From NCBI GenBank assembly GCA_027347125.1, contig DAIERC010000507.1, forward strand, positions 1-9,678: a stretch of DNA of 9,678 nt, in the 5' to 3' direction. The notes below the pieces were generated by a model that was given only the letters and a program-made list of their open reading frames with translations, made no database searches and was not told where the DNA came from. How positions within the stretch are numbered: the first letter of the stretch is position 1; each line of letters opens with the position of its first letter. Shown piece by piece: positions 1-6,579 of the stretch. The translations under genes and the position numbers were made by a program. Source of the stretch: Ignavibacteriales bacterium. Its GTDB lineage: Bacteria; Bacteroidota; Ignavibacteria; Ignavibacteriales; Ignavibacteriaceae.

Positions 1-1084
1 TGGGTACATTATTAAAATAGGGATCAGGACCTTCCGTCATTACTGTGTTACCTGCACTATCGGTTACTGTTCTTAAATATTTGTCTACTTTGGGTACTAA
101 GCGCGGATTGGTATTAACACTTTGAAGCATATCGATAGCGCTGGCTGGTTTTTCCAGAACAGCAGGAATTTCGCGGTTGGTATAACTTTGAGCCCATATT
201 GTTAAACCAGTAGCATTCTGGTTGTAGATAGTCCAGAATATGATTGAAATGGTAAACATAAAAAGTAAAGCGCCAATGCTTTTTTTATCCTGACCAATTG
301 CTCTCCACCAAAGGGATACATAAAAAGATATTACCGGTATACATGCAAATATAAAAGCGTCATTAGAGTTTGAACCGAAAATATTATTTGGAATTAACCA
401 GCCGATAACTGCGAAAACTATTGCCGGTAAAAAAACATACAAAAAGATCTTAATCATCGGCATGTCTTCTTTTTCCATCGGCTTCCTTACATCCGCAAAC
501 TTAACGTGTTTCAAACCGCTGGTAAGCCAGATAAGCGCAAACACCAATCCTACTCCGGCTGCTGCAAAGGCATAACCCCATCCGTATTTATTTCTTAAGT
601 AAGCGGCAACAAAGTTGCAAACCAATGCGCCTATGTTTATTCCCATATAAAAAATATTATAAGCATTATCTTTCAGAGGTTTAAGTTCTTCCTTGTTGTA
701 AATAATTCCTAGTATCGTACTGATATTCGGTTTAAAGAATCCGTTCCCGATAATGATTAAAGCAAGGGAAACAAACAAAGCAGTGTTACCGGGAAAAGCT
801 AATCCAAAATATCCGGCCGCCATTAAACTGCCGCCAATGTAGATTGATTTTAAATAGCCTAAATATCTATCGGCAATTAACCCGCCTATAAACGGAGTTA
901 AATAAACAAGGGCTATAAATGATCCGACAATATCGGCCCCCATTTTAACATCAAATCCTTTTCCCCCGGTTGTTGAATCTGTTAAATAAAGAAGTAAGAT
1001 ACCAACCATCAGATAATATCCGAAGCGTTCCCACATTTCGGTAAAGAAAAGGACGTATAGCCCTTTGGGATGATCTTTAAACAT
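1..1084 (-). CDS. POT/PTR2-family proton-dependent peptide transporter (N-terminal 361 residues; cut by the window edge)
   Basis: Inner-membrane symporter of the major facilitator superfamily that imports di- and tripeptides with protons. Reading the minus strand from the ATG at 1084-1082 gives an uninterrupted frame to the left edge. Family motifs are clear: ExxERF at residues 16-21 in TM1, GGLIADRYLG at 67-76, GNGFFKPN at 113-120, and the PTR2 signature YNIFYMGINIGAL at 142-154. Two extra hydrophobic segments (about 209-228 and 242-259) between the six-helix bundles fit the bacterial 14-helix form. TM7 has FWTIYNQNATG at 283-293, with Asn288 where many relatives carry Glu. A hydrophilic stretch of about 60 residues follows TM7 and is still open at the window end, longer than usual for this loop. 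AGAGG (1092-1096 on the complement) lies 7 nt before the ATG. The gene is transcribed away from the rest of the window. Substrate range cannot be judged; family assignment is firm. Confidence 0.95.
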   Translation of the reverse strand, partial: MFKDHPKGLYVLFFTEMWERFGYYLMVGILLLYLTDSTTGGKGFDVKMGADIVGSFIALVYLTPFIGGLIADRYLGYLKSIYIGGSLMAAGYFGLAFPGNTALFVSLALIIIGNGFFKPNISTILGIIYNKEELKPLKDNAYNIFYMGINIGALVCNFVAAYLRNKYGWGYAFAAAGVGLVFALIWLTSGLKHVKFADVRKPMEKEDMPMIKIFLYVFLPAIVFAVIGWLIPNNIFGSNSNDAFIFACIPVISFYVSLWWRAIGQDKKSIGALLFMFTISIIFWTIYNQNATGLTIWAQSYTNREIPAVLEKPASAIDMLQSVNTNPRLVPKVDKYLRTVTDSAGNTVMTEGPDPYFNNVP

Positions 1085-1307
1085 TACAAAACCTCTTTGT
1101 TATTTTAATAGATGAGTCTAACTTTTGATATGCTTATGGCAAATGCCGTAATGCGAATTGTAACAAGACCCATGAAAAAAATTTGAGGCTAAATATAGAG
1201 CATTTTTGTTTTTTTTCATAGCAAAAATAAAAACAAAGTTGATATAAAATACACATATTCAAAAACAATAAGTTGTATAAGAAAACCTCATTTGATATAT
1301 TTGAGCG
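1085..1307. other. Divergent intergenic region between the transporter and PASTA genes, with a 16-bp imperfect palindrome
   Basis: This 223-bp AT-rich region must hold promoters for both divergent genes. A near-perfect palindrome, TATGGCAAATGCCGTA (1135-1150), sits about 50 bp upstream of the transporter start. Its GGCA/TGCC core and outer TA/TA arms are symmetric, so it could be an operator or part of a promoter. At 1296-1303, TATATTTG matches the Bacteroidota -7 consensus TAnnTTTG, with a TTG about 20 bp upstream (1273-1275). It lies only 4 bp before the PASTA ATG, so it would imply a leaderless transcript and may be chance in such AT-rich DNA. No convincing sigma-70 box pair, tRNA or small gene was seen. 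Confidence 0.35.
1092..1096 (-). promoter_or_regulatory. Ribosome binding site of the peptide transporter gene
   Basis: The complement reads AGAGG, 7 nt upstream of the minus-strand ATG at 1084. This supports that start over any internal one. Confidence 0.6.
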
Positions 1308-2072
1308 ATGAAAAACATACTACATAAACCCATTGTAAAGAAGCTACTTATAGCTTTTATAATCTTTGTCGTCTTTCTTGTTTTGATGAACGACGTTGTT
1401 ATGCCGTGGTATGTGTCTTCGCCGGAGCTTAAAGTTCCCAGCGTAATAGGAATGAACGAAGCCAACGCATTGAAAACACTTAAGGACGCCAATCTATATC
1501 CGGTTATAAGCGATACCACCTTCGATGAACAATATCCTAAAGGCACAATTATTTATCAAACTCCTTCCACAAGCGATATTGTGAAAGAAGGAAGACGAAT
1601 TTATCTTTTTATCAGCGGCGGCGAGCCTGTGGTTTCGGTTCCCGGCTTAAAAGGAAAGTCGCTTAGAGATGCAAAATTTGCGCTTGAGCGTTTGGGGCTA
1701 TATTTAGGGCGCGTAGATTCAATTGCATCAAGTAATCCGAAGGATATGATATTCGATCAGCAATACGCCGAAGGAACACCGCTTAAAAAAGGAGACTCGG
1801 TTGGAGTGTCTTTAAGTTTAGGCGAAGGGATAGGCACTATAACGGTTCCCAATTTAATCGGTAAGTCGTTGTCTGAAGCAGAAACTATTCTTGCCGACAG
1901 TTCGTTAAAAGTAGGTAAGATAAATTATCAAAAATCATTTTCTCTTCTGCCGAATACTGTTTTGGATCAGTACCCTAGCAAAGGGAATAAACTAAATCCG
2001 GGTGATTCCGTAGATCTGTTTGTTACTAAAAATGAAGATCAGGGCAACAATAAACCAAACAAGGGGTATTAA
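1308..2072 (+). CDS. Membrane-anchored protein with three PASTA domains and no kinase domain
   Basis: A 254-residue protein with a short basic N-terminus, one hydrophobic helix at about residues 13-32, then three PASTA repeats facing the periplasm: about 41-105, 108-174 and 177-242. Each opens with a VPxLxGxS-type strand (VPSVIGM, VPGLKGKSL, VPNLIGKSL) and contains a late motif of the type QxPxxGxxLxxGDSV. A short polar tail ends the protein. PASTA domains bind muropeptides or peptidoglycan and are best known from penicillin-binding proteins and PknB-type kinases, but neither partner domain is present here. Kinase-free PASTA proteins are common in the Bacteroidota/Chlorobiota group; their exact role is not established. 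No strong Shine-Dalgarno precedes the ATG, and the next in-frame Met is at residue 27, inside the helix, so this start is preferred. The stop overlaps the rpe start by one base (TAATG), indicating coupled translation. Confidence 0.88.
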   Translation: MKNILHKPIVKKLLIAFIIFVVFLVLMNDVVMPWYVSSPELKVPSVIGMNEANALKTLKDANLYPVISDTTFDEQYPKGTIIYQTPSTSDIVKEGRRIYLFISGGEPVVSVPGLKGKSLRDAKFALERLGLYLGRVDSIASSNPKDMIFDQQYAEGTPLKKGDSVGVSLSLGEGIGTITVPNLIGKSLSEAETILADSSLKVGKINYQKSFSLLPNTVLDQYPSKGNKLNPGDSVDLFVTKNEDQGNNKPNKGY

Positions 2073-2725
2073 TGGCTTTTATAGCACCATCAATATTGGC
2101 GGCGGATTTTGCGAATCTTTCTCAGCAAATAAGATTAGCGGAAATTGGCGGAGCGGATTGGATCCATTGCGATATTATGGACGGCCATTTTGTTCCCAAC
2201 ATTACATTCGGCCCGTTTATAGTGAAAGCCGCAAGGCGCGTTACAAAGCTTCCGCTTGATGTTCATCTTATGATTGAAAACCCGGATAAGTATCTTGAAG
2301 ATTTTGCCGAAGCCGGCGCAACAATGCTTACTATTCATCAAGAAGCTGTAATTCACCTTAATCGTACAATCAATAGGATAAAAGAACTTGGCATGAAGGC
2401 AGGTGTGGCGCTAAATCCTTCCACGCCCGTTAAAACATTAGAATATGTTGCAGAATTTGTCGACCTTGTACTTATTATGTCGGTAAATCCCGGGTTTGGC
2501 GGTCAAACTTTTATAGAGAACTCTATAGAGAAAATAAAAGAAGCGGCCGAACTTAGAAAAGATTTAAAAGCCGGTTATCATATTGAAGTTGATGGGGGAA
2601 TTGACGCACATACAATTACAAGGGCGCATAAAGCCGGTTGCGATGTATTTGTTGCGGGTTCTTCAATCTTTAAAGCGGATAATATTTCTGCCGCGGTGGT
2701 TGAATTAAAGAACCTGGTAAAATAA
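2072..2725 (+). CDS. rpe: Ribulose-phosphate 3-epimerase
   Basis: Cytosolic (beta/alpha)8-barrel enzyme that interconverts D-ribulose 5-phosphate and D-xylulose 5-phosphate in the non-oxidative pentose phosphate pathway. At 217 residues it has the normal family length. Landmarks appear in order: APSILAADF (5-13), the metal and catalytic segment HCDIMDGHFVPN (32-43, with His32 and Asp34), DVHLMI with His65, the mobile-loop motif MSVNPGFGGQTF (136-147), EVDGGI with the second catalytic Asp174, and the phosphate-binding VAGSSIF (194-200). All expected ligands are present, so it should be active. The ATG overlaps the PASTA stop by one base and AAGGGG at 2061-2066 is its ribosome binding site, 5 nt away. 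It is the second gene of the seven-gene run. Confidence 0.98.
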   Translation: MAFIAPSILAADFANLSQQIRLAEIGGADWIHCDIMDGHFVPNITFGPFIVKAARRVTKLPLDVHLMIENPDKYLEDFAEAGATMLTIHQEAVIHLNRTINRIKELGMKAGVALNPSTPVKTLEYVAEFVDLVLIMSVNPGFGGQTFIENSIEKIKEAAELRKDLKAGYHIEVDGGIDAHTITRAHKAGCDVFVAGSSIFKADNISAAVVELKNLVK

Positions 2726-2764
2726 AACTTCTCAAAATAGTTTCCCCATTAAACCTGTTGTATT

Positions 2765-2768
2765 GAGG
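2765..2768 (+). promoter_or_regulatory. Ribosome binding site supporting the TTG start of folP
   Basis: GAGG lies 7 nt before the TTG at 2776. The next in-frame ATG is near the conserved DHPS core (residue 130, the Met of MGILNVTP). The site therefore argues that the long N-terminal region is translated. Confidence 0.55.
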
Positions 2769-2775
2769 TATTAAG

Positions 2776-3930
2776 TTGGTAATACAAATAATTAATCTTT
2801 CATATCACGATATATTCAAACGCTACAGCGGTGTTTATAAAATTTTCCGTGAGGTCTACCAGCCCGGTTTACTGGGACTTGAAATTAGAAATATTACGGA
2901 TAAACTTGCGGAAAAAGTTCATAAGATAGTTTTGAAAGAAGATGAAATCAGTTACAAATTTGTTAATCAAGAAAAAAAAATTCTCTCCTTAGTAATACCC
3001 GGTTCAATAAAAAGCATAAAAGAATTATCCAGAAAAATTCTTTCTTCCGGCGATGAAGACCTTGGATATAAAATTGCCAACGTCATTAAAAATTACGAAG
3101 AATACGATTCGAAAGTTTATAAGATAGGTGATACGGATTTCTCATTCGACAAAGCATATACAATGGGAATACTAAATGTTACCCCCGATTCATTTTCCGA
3201 CGGCGGTAAATACATTAATGTTAAAGATGCAACCGGTTATGCTTTGGGAATGATTAATGACGGCGCAGATATTATAGATATTGGCGGCGAATCATCAAGG
3301 CCAGGTTCAGAACCTGTTGGATTTGAAGAGGAAATTGCCCGCGTAATTCCGGTTATTGATAGAATTTTAGAACGAAAACCTGGTGCGATAATTTCCGTTG
3401 ATACTACCAAAAGTAAAGTAGCCGAAGCAGCGCTGCAACACGGCGCAAAAATAATTAATGATATAAGCGCTTTGAGTTTTGAGCCGGGAATTTTAGATAT
3501 TGTAAAGCAATACAAAGCTTCGCTTGTATTGATGCATATGAAAGGTACGCCGCAAAATATGCAGGATAACCCTGCTTATGACGATGTTATTCAGGAAATC
3601 TATGACTTCTTTTTCGAACGAATACAAATGCTGGGTAGAAATGTAAAAAATGTTTTTCTAGATCCCGGTATCGGATTCGGAAAAACAGTTGAAAATAATT
3701 TTGAGATTCTAAGGCGTCTGGAAGATTTTAAAAGTCTCGGTTTCCCTATACTTATGGGAGTCTCAAGAAAATCTTTTATCGGTAAAACGCTTGGTTTGGA
3801 AACAAATGAAAGAGAGCCCGCCTCCGCAATAATCGAATCTGTTGCGGTAAAAAACGGCGCAAGAATTATCAGAACTCATAACGTAAAATACGGAGTTCAA
3901 GTGTGTAAGTTATTAAATAATCTTATGTGA
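2776..3930 (+). CDS. folP: Dihydropteroate synthase, long form with N-terminal extension
   Basis: Condenses 6-hydroxymethyl-7,8-dihydropterin pyrophosphate with p-aminobenzoate to give dihydropteroate in folate synthesis; the family is the sulfonamide target. The core (about 128-384) is complete: GILNVTPDSFSDGG (131-144), DIGGESSRPG (168-177), SVDT (207-210), NDIS (228-231), MHMKGTP (253-259), DPGIGFGK (296-303), GVSRKSFIG (328-336) and RTHNV (366-370). The protein has 384 residues against about 270-290 for standard FolP. The first ~125 residues are additional and contain a segment like LVIPGSIKSIKELSRKIL leading to a KNYEEY stretch. From memory this resembles the extension of long-form clostridial DHPS proteins; its role is unknown. 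Start is TTG at 2776 with GAGG 7 nt upstream; ATG alternatives would remove the whole extension. It lies 50 bp after rpe and 7 bp before cdaA. Confidence 0.96.
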   Translation: MVIQIINLSYHDIFKRYSGVYKIFREVYQPGLLGLEIRNITDKLAEKVHKIVLKEDEISYKFVNQEKKILSLVIPGSIKSIKELSRKILSSGDEDLGYKIANVIKNYEEYDSKVYKIGDTDFSFDKAYTMGILNVTPDSFSDGGKYINVKDATGYALGMINDGADIIDIGGESSRPGSEPVGFEEEIARVIPVIDRILERKPGAIISVDTTKSKVAEAALQHGAKIINDISALSFEPGILDIVKQYKASLVLMHMKGTPQNMQDNPAYDDVIQEIYDFFFERIQMLGRNVKNVFLDPGIGFGKTVENNFEILRRLEDFKSLGFPILMGVSRKSFIGKTLGLETNEREPASAIIESVAVKNGARIIRTHNVKYGVQVCKLLNNLM

Positions 3931-3937
3931 TATACTT

Positions 3938-4756
3938 ATGTTCGATCTTTTTAGAGTAGGTTTTTTAACCGTTACATTTTCCGATATACTTGATATAACG
4001 ATTGTAACTTATATTATGTATCGGTTATACAAGATTTTAAAAGGGACAATTGCCGCACAAATATTTATCGGTTTGATGATAGTTCTTCTTTTATCGTTTG
4101 CAGCGCAAGCCGCAAATTTTAAAGCGTTAAGCTGGTTGTTAAAATTGGTTACCGACATTTGGGTAATTGCGTTCGTCATTTTGTTCCAGCCGGAAATACG
4201 AAGGCTGCTTGTAATTGTGGCACGTAACCCGTTCTTCAGAATGTTTGTAAAGGCCGAATCACCGCAGGCAGCTCAAATAATTGCTGACGCGGCATTTGAA
4301 TTATCGCAGAGACAACACGGCGCTTTGATTATTATAATTAAATCCACCGGTATACGTGGCTTTACCGAAACAGGCGAAATAATGAATGCGCGATTAAGCG
4401 TTGCTTTGTTAGGATCAATTTTCTTTCCACGGTCTCCGCTGCATGACGGGGCGGTTATTGTAAAGGGCACTACAATTGAAGCCGCAAGGTGCACGTTACC
4501 GCTTTCAACAACAACATCGGTAAACGGCGAAAATTTAGGAATGCGCCATCGCGCCGGCCTGGGGATTTCCGAACAGGCTGATGTAATAAGCGTAATTGTT
4601 TCAGAGGAAACAGGAAGTATTTCGGTTGCCGAAGATGGGCAGTTATCTAAAGGCCTTTCTAAAGAAGCTTTGAGAAATAAATTGAGCAAAGCTTTTAAAA
4701 ATCCTGCGGTAAAAGGATGGAGGGGAATTTTTGAGCACTATACCAAAGAGAAATAG
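3938..4756 (+). CDS. cdaA: Membrane diadenylate cyclase (c-di-AMP synthase, CdaA type)
   Basis: Condenses two ATP molecules into cyclic di-AMP, a second messenger linked in other bacteria to potassium and osmotic balance and to envelope integrity. The 272-residue length matches the family. Three hydrophobic segments (about 14-30, 40-58, 66-84) precede the DAC (DisA_N) domain at about 105-245. Both signature motifs are present: LHDGA with Asp170-Gly171-Ala172, and RHRAGLGISE starting at Arg203, so the enzyme should be active. No CdaR/YbbR regulator or GlmM gene follows, unlike the usual Firmicutes locus. Instead folP lies 7 bp upstream, an arrangement I recall as common in Bacteroidota-type genomes. 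The ATG at 3938 lacks a clear Shine-Dalgarno, so translation may depend on coupling to folP. Its last 26 bp overlap the next gene. Confidence 0.97.
   Translation: MFDLFRVGFLTVTFSDILDITIVTYIMYRLYKILKGTIAAQIFIGLMIVLLLSFAAQAANFKALSWLLKLVTDIWVIAFVILFQPEIRRLLVIVARNPFFRMFVKAESPQAAQIIADAAFELSQRQHGALIIIIKSTGIRGFTETGEIMNARLSVALLGSIFFPRSPLHDGAVIVKGTTIEAARCTLPLSTTTSVNGENLGMRHRAGLGISEQADVISVIVSEETGSISVAEDGQLSKGLSKEALRNKLSKAFKNPAVKGWRGIFEHYTKEK
4719..4725 (+). promoter_or_regulatory. Strong Shine-Dalgarno inside cdaA that sets the TTG start of the glycosyltransferase
   Basis: GGAGGGG, one of the best ribosome binding sites in the window, lies 5 nt before the TTG at 4731. It falls within the last codons of cdaA. 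The frame has no in-frame ATG before the conserved VIPFYNE motif, so this site decides the start. Confidence 0.75.
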
Positions 4757-5399
4757 CATATGCGCCGTTATTCCGTTCTATAATGAAAAAGAAAGCCTGG
4801 CCGGTGTAATCTCATGCACATTGCCGCATGTTGATCATCTTATTTTAGTTGATGACGGCTCAACGGACGGGACACAGAATATCATCCCTTTAAATGAAAA
4901 AATAATTTTAATTGCGCATCCCCAAAATTTAGGAAAGGGCGCGGCTTTAAAAAGCGGTCTGATAGAAAGCATAAAACGCGGCTTCGATATTTCTATTACA
5001 CTTGATGCCGATATGCAGCATCCACCCGATGATATCCCCAAATTTATATCAGAATTAAAAAAATATGATGTGGTTGTTGGAAACAGGCTAAGCAGTCTGG
5101 GGAATATGCCCTTGCAAAGAATCGCAAGTAATAAATTAACATCGTTACTGCTGAGTCTAAAAACAAAAATAAAACTGCCGGATACTCAGTGTGGGTTTAG
5201 GGGCTATAGGAACAACGTGTTGGAAAATATTTTACCGAATTTTTCAGGCTACGAAGCTGAAAGTGAAATGTTAATAAACGCCTCAAGAAGTAATTGCAGA
5301 ATCGGTTTTGTTACAATCCCTACAATTTATGCCAACGAAAAAAGCAAAATGAAACCGGTAAAAACGATAATTGGTTTTTTACGTGTGCTCTTTATATAG
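4731..5399 (+). CDS. Family 2 glycosyltransferase, DPM1-like (polyprenyl-phosphate sugar transferase type)
   Basis: A 222-residue GT-A fold enzyme that probably moves a sugar from a nucleotide donor to a polyprenyl phosphate or another envelope acceptor. Motifs: VIPFYNE (13-19), LVDDGSTDGT (39-48) for nucleotide binding, NLGKGAALKSGL (66-77), the metal-binding Asp92-Ala93-Asp94 followed by MQHPPDDI, GNR (117-119), DTQCGFRGYR (151-160), and a C-terminal IPTIYANEKSKM (196-207) as in dolichol-phosphate mannosyltransferase-like proteins. No transmembrane helix follows the catalytic domain, so it is likely peripheral at the inner membrane face. The donor and acceptor cannot be read from sequence. 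It starts at TTG 4731 with a strong GGAGGGG upstream and overlaps cdaA by 26 bp. No ATG is available before the first motif. The stop is 12 bp before the CHAD gene. Confidence 0.92.
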   Translation: MSTIPKRNSICAVIPFYNEKESLAGVISCTLPHVDHLILVDDGSTDGTQNIIPLNEKIILIAHPQNLGKGAALKSGLIESIKRGFDISITLDADMQHPPDDIPKFISELKKYDVVVGNRLSSLGNMPLQRIASNKLTSLLLSLKTKIKLPDTQCGFRGYRNNVLENILPNFSGYEAESEMLINASRSNCRIGFVTIPTIYANEKSKMKPVKTIIGFLRVLFI

Positions 5400-5411
5400 C
5401 GGAGTTAATTT

Positions 5412-5885
5412 ATGGGAAAAGAAAAGAAATGGAAATTCAAAGGCATAAAGGACAATACGCCCTTTATTGAAGCGGCAAATGCTATAATTAATATTCGAAG
5501 TAACGCTGTAAACAAATCGATTTTGAAATACTTAAAAAATAATGATGTAGAAAACCTTCATGAAATTAGGATTGCCGTTAGAAGACTCCGTTACAATATG
5601 GAAATATTCAGCACGTGTTTTGACAAGAAGAAATTTTTAGTAGCCTATAACCTTGTAGAACATATTCAGGATTTAACAGGGCAAACAAGGGACCTTGACG
5701 TATTGCTGGAAAGTATTACTAAAATTTCGTTGGATAAAGAAATTAATGTTGAAAATAGAATTTTAGAATCAATAAAGATTCAGAGAGATATGCTAAACAA
5801 TACTTTAAAATTGGAGCTTTTTAATTACCTTCATAGTAAGGGGCTTAAAGATTTTAAAAAATTGTTAAACAAGAACGGAGATTGA
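5412..5885 (+). CDS. Short CHAD-domain protein (putative polyphosphate-binding)
   Basis: A 157-residue, mainly alpha-helical, lysine- and arginine-rich protein. The CHAD core is visible as HEIRIAVRRLRY (50-61), with the conserved His50 and the Arg53/Arg57/Arg58/Arg60 basic face, followed by GQTRDLDVLLE (90-100). CHAD domains bind inorganic polyphosphate through such basic faces and are often found near polyphosphate enzymes, though none lies in this window. Full CHAD domains usually span about 200-300 residues as two four-helix bundles, so this protein appears to hold only one. The next gene starts one base after its stop, and I see no frameshifted remnant. There is no signal peptide or membrane helix. 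GGAG at 5401-5404 lies 7 nt before the ATG. Family call is good; cellular role is inferred. Confidence 0.85.
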   Translation: MGKEKKWKFKGIKDNTPFIEAANAIINIRSNAVNKSILKYLKNNDVENLHEIRIAVRRLRYNMEIFSTCFDKKKFLVAYNLVEHIQDLTGQTRDLDVLLESITKISLDKEINVENRILESIKIQRDMLNNTLKLELFNYLHSKGLKDFKKLLNKNGD

Positions 5886-5886
5886 T

Positions 5887-6564
5887 ATGAAATTAAAATA
5901 TTTTTCGCACTCGGCTTTTCAAATTACTACCGATAACGGCAAGATTATTTTAATCGATCCTTTTTTAGACGGCAATCCTACTTCGCCGGTAAAATCCGAA
6001 GACGTAAATGCTGACTTTATAATTCTAACACACGCGCACGGCGATCACTTGGGTGATGCTTTTAAAATTGCAAAAAGATGTGATCCATTATTAATCTGTG
6101 TAAACGAATTAGCTAACTATTGCTCTGCAAAGGGTTTTAAAGTTCATAATATGCATATTGGCGGCAGTTATAATTTTGATTTCGGGCGCGTAAAATTTAC
6201 TATTGCTCATCACGGCTCAAAAACACCCGACGGTGAATACGGCGGCGAACCTGCAGGAGTAATTATCTCGGTTGGCGGAAAAAACATTTACCATACAGGC
6301 GATACCGGTTTGTTTTACGATATGAAATTAATCGGGGAAATGACGTCCATAGACTATATGCTTCTTCCTATTGGTGATAATTTTACAATGGGAATTACCG
6401 ATGCCGTTAAAGCAGTTGAACTTGCAAACCCCAAATTGGCGATACCGATGCATTATAACACGTTTCCCGTAATTTTAGCTGACCCGAACGAATTTAAAAA
6501 TAAACTTGAAAGCAAAGACAAGAAGTGCCGCGTTCTTAATTTTGGTGAAGAAATTGAAATTTAA
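5887..6564 (+). CDS. UPF0173 metal-dependent hydrolase (metallo-beta-lactamase fold)
   Basis: A 225-residue cytosolic protein of the UPF0173 family (relatives of Bacillus YtkL), close to the usual family length. Metal ligands are visible: N-terminal SHSAF with His8, THAHGDHLGD (48-57) supplying His49, His51, Asp53 and His54, IAHHG around 107-110, HTGDTG (136-141) and MHYNTFP with His189 near the C-terminus. These should form a binuclear metal site. The physiological substrate of the family is unknown to me, so no reaction is assigned. GGAG at 5877-5880, inside the end of the CHAD gene, lies 6 nt before the ATG, and only one base separates the two genes. It is the last gene of the first run; a long hairpin follows in the intergenic gap. 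Confidence 0.94.
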   Translation: MKLKYFSHSAFQITTDNGKIILIDPFLDGNPTSPVKSEDVNADFIILTHAHGDHLGDAFKIAKRCDPLLICVNELANYCSAKGFKVHNMHIGGSYNFDFGRVKFTIAHHGSKTPDGEYGGEPAGVIISVGGKNIYHTGDTGLFYDMKLIGEMTSIDYMLLPIGDNFTMGITDAVKAVELANPKLAIPMHYNTFPVILADPNEFKNKLESKDKKCRVLNFGEEIEI

Positions 6565-6579
6565 TTAAAATGAGCTTTG

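Noticed and set aside
1259..1546. A 95-codon minus-strand frame spanning the PASTA gene start and the divergent region
   Set aside because: Most of it is the complement of the PASTA N-terminus. Its hydrophobic look comes from the opposite strand of the membrane-helix codons.
1308..2072. A PknB-type kinase or penicillin-binding protein
   Set aside because: PASTA repeats alone suggested this, but only a membrane helix and three repeats are present, with no kinase or transpeptidase motifs.
2020..2259. A 79-codon plus-strand frame across the PASTA-rpe junction
   Set aside because: It is out of frame with two well-supported genes whose own stop and start overlap at 2072.
3237..3515. A 92-codon minus-strand frame opposite folP
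   Set aside because: It is antisense to the DHPS core motifs, with no ribosome site or recognisable family; a shadow frame.
4273..4689. A 138-codon open frame on the minus strand opposite cdaA
   Set aside because: It lies fully antisense to the conserved DAC domain, has no recognisable motif, and mirrors the codon bias of the real gene.
5200..5885. A frameshift splitting a larger glycosyltransferase or CHAD protein
   Set aside because: The glycosyltransferase contains its expected C-terminal motif before its stop. The CHAD gene has its own ribosome site, and no leftover CHAD or GT motifs appear in other frames.
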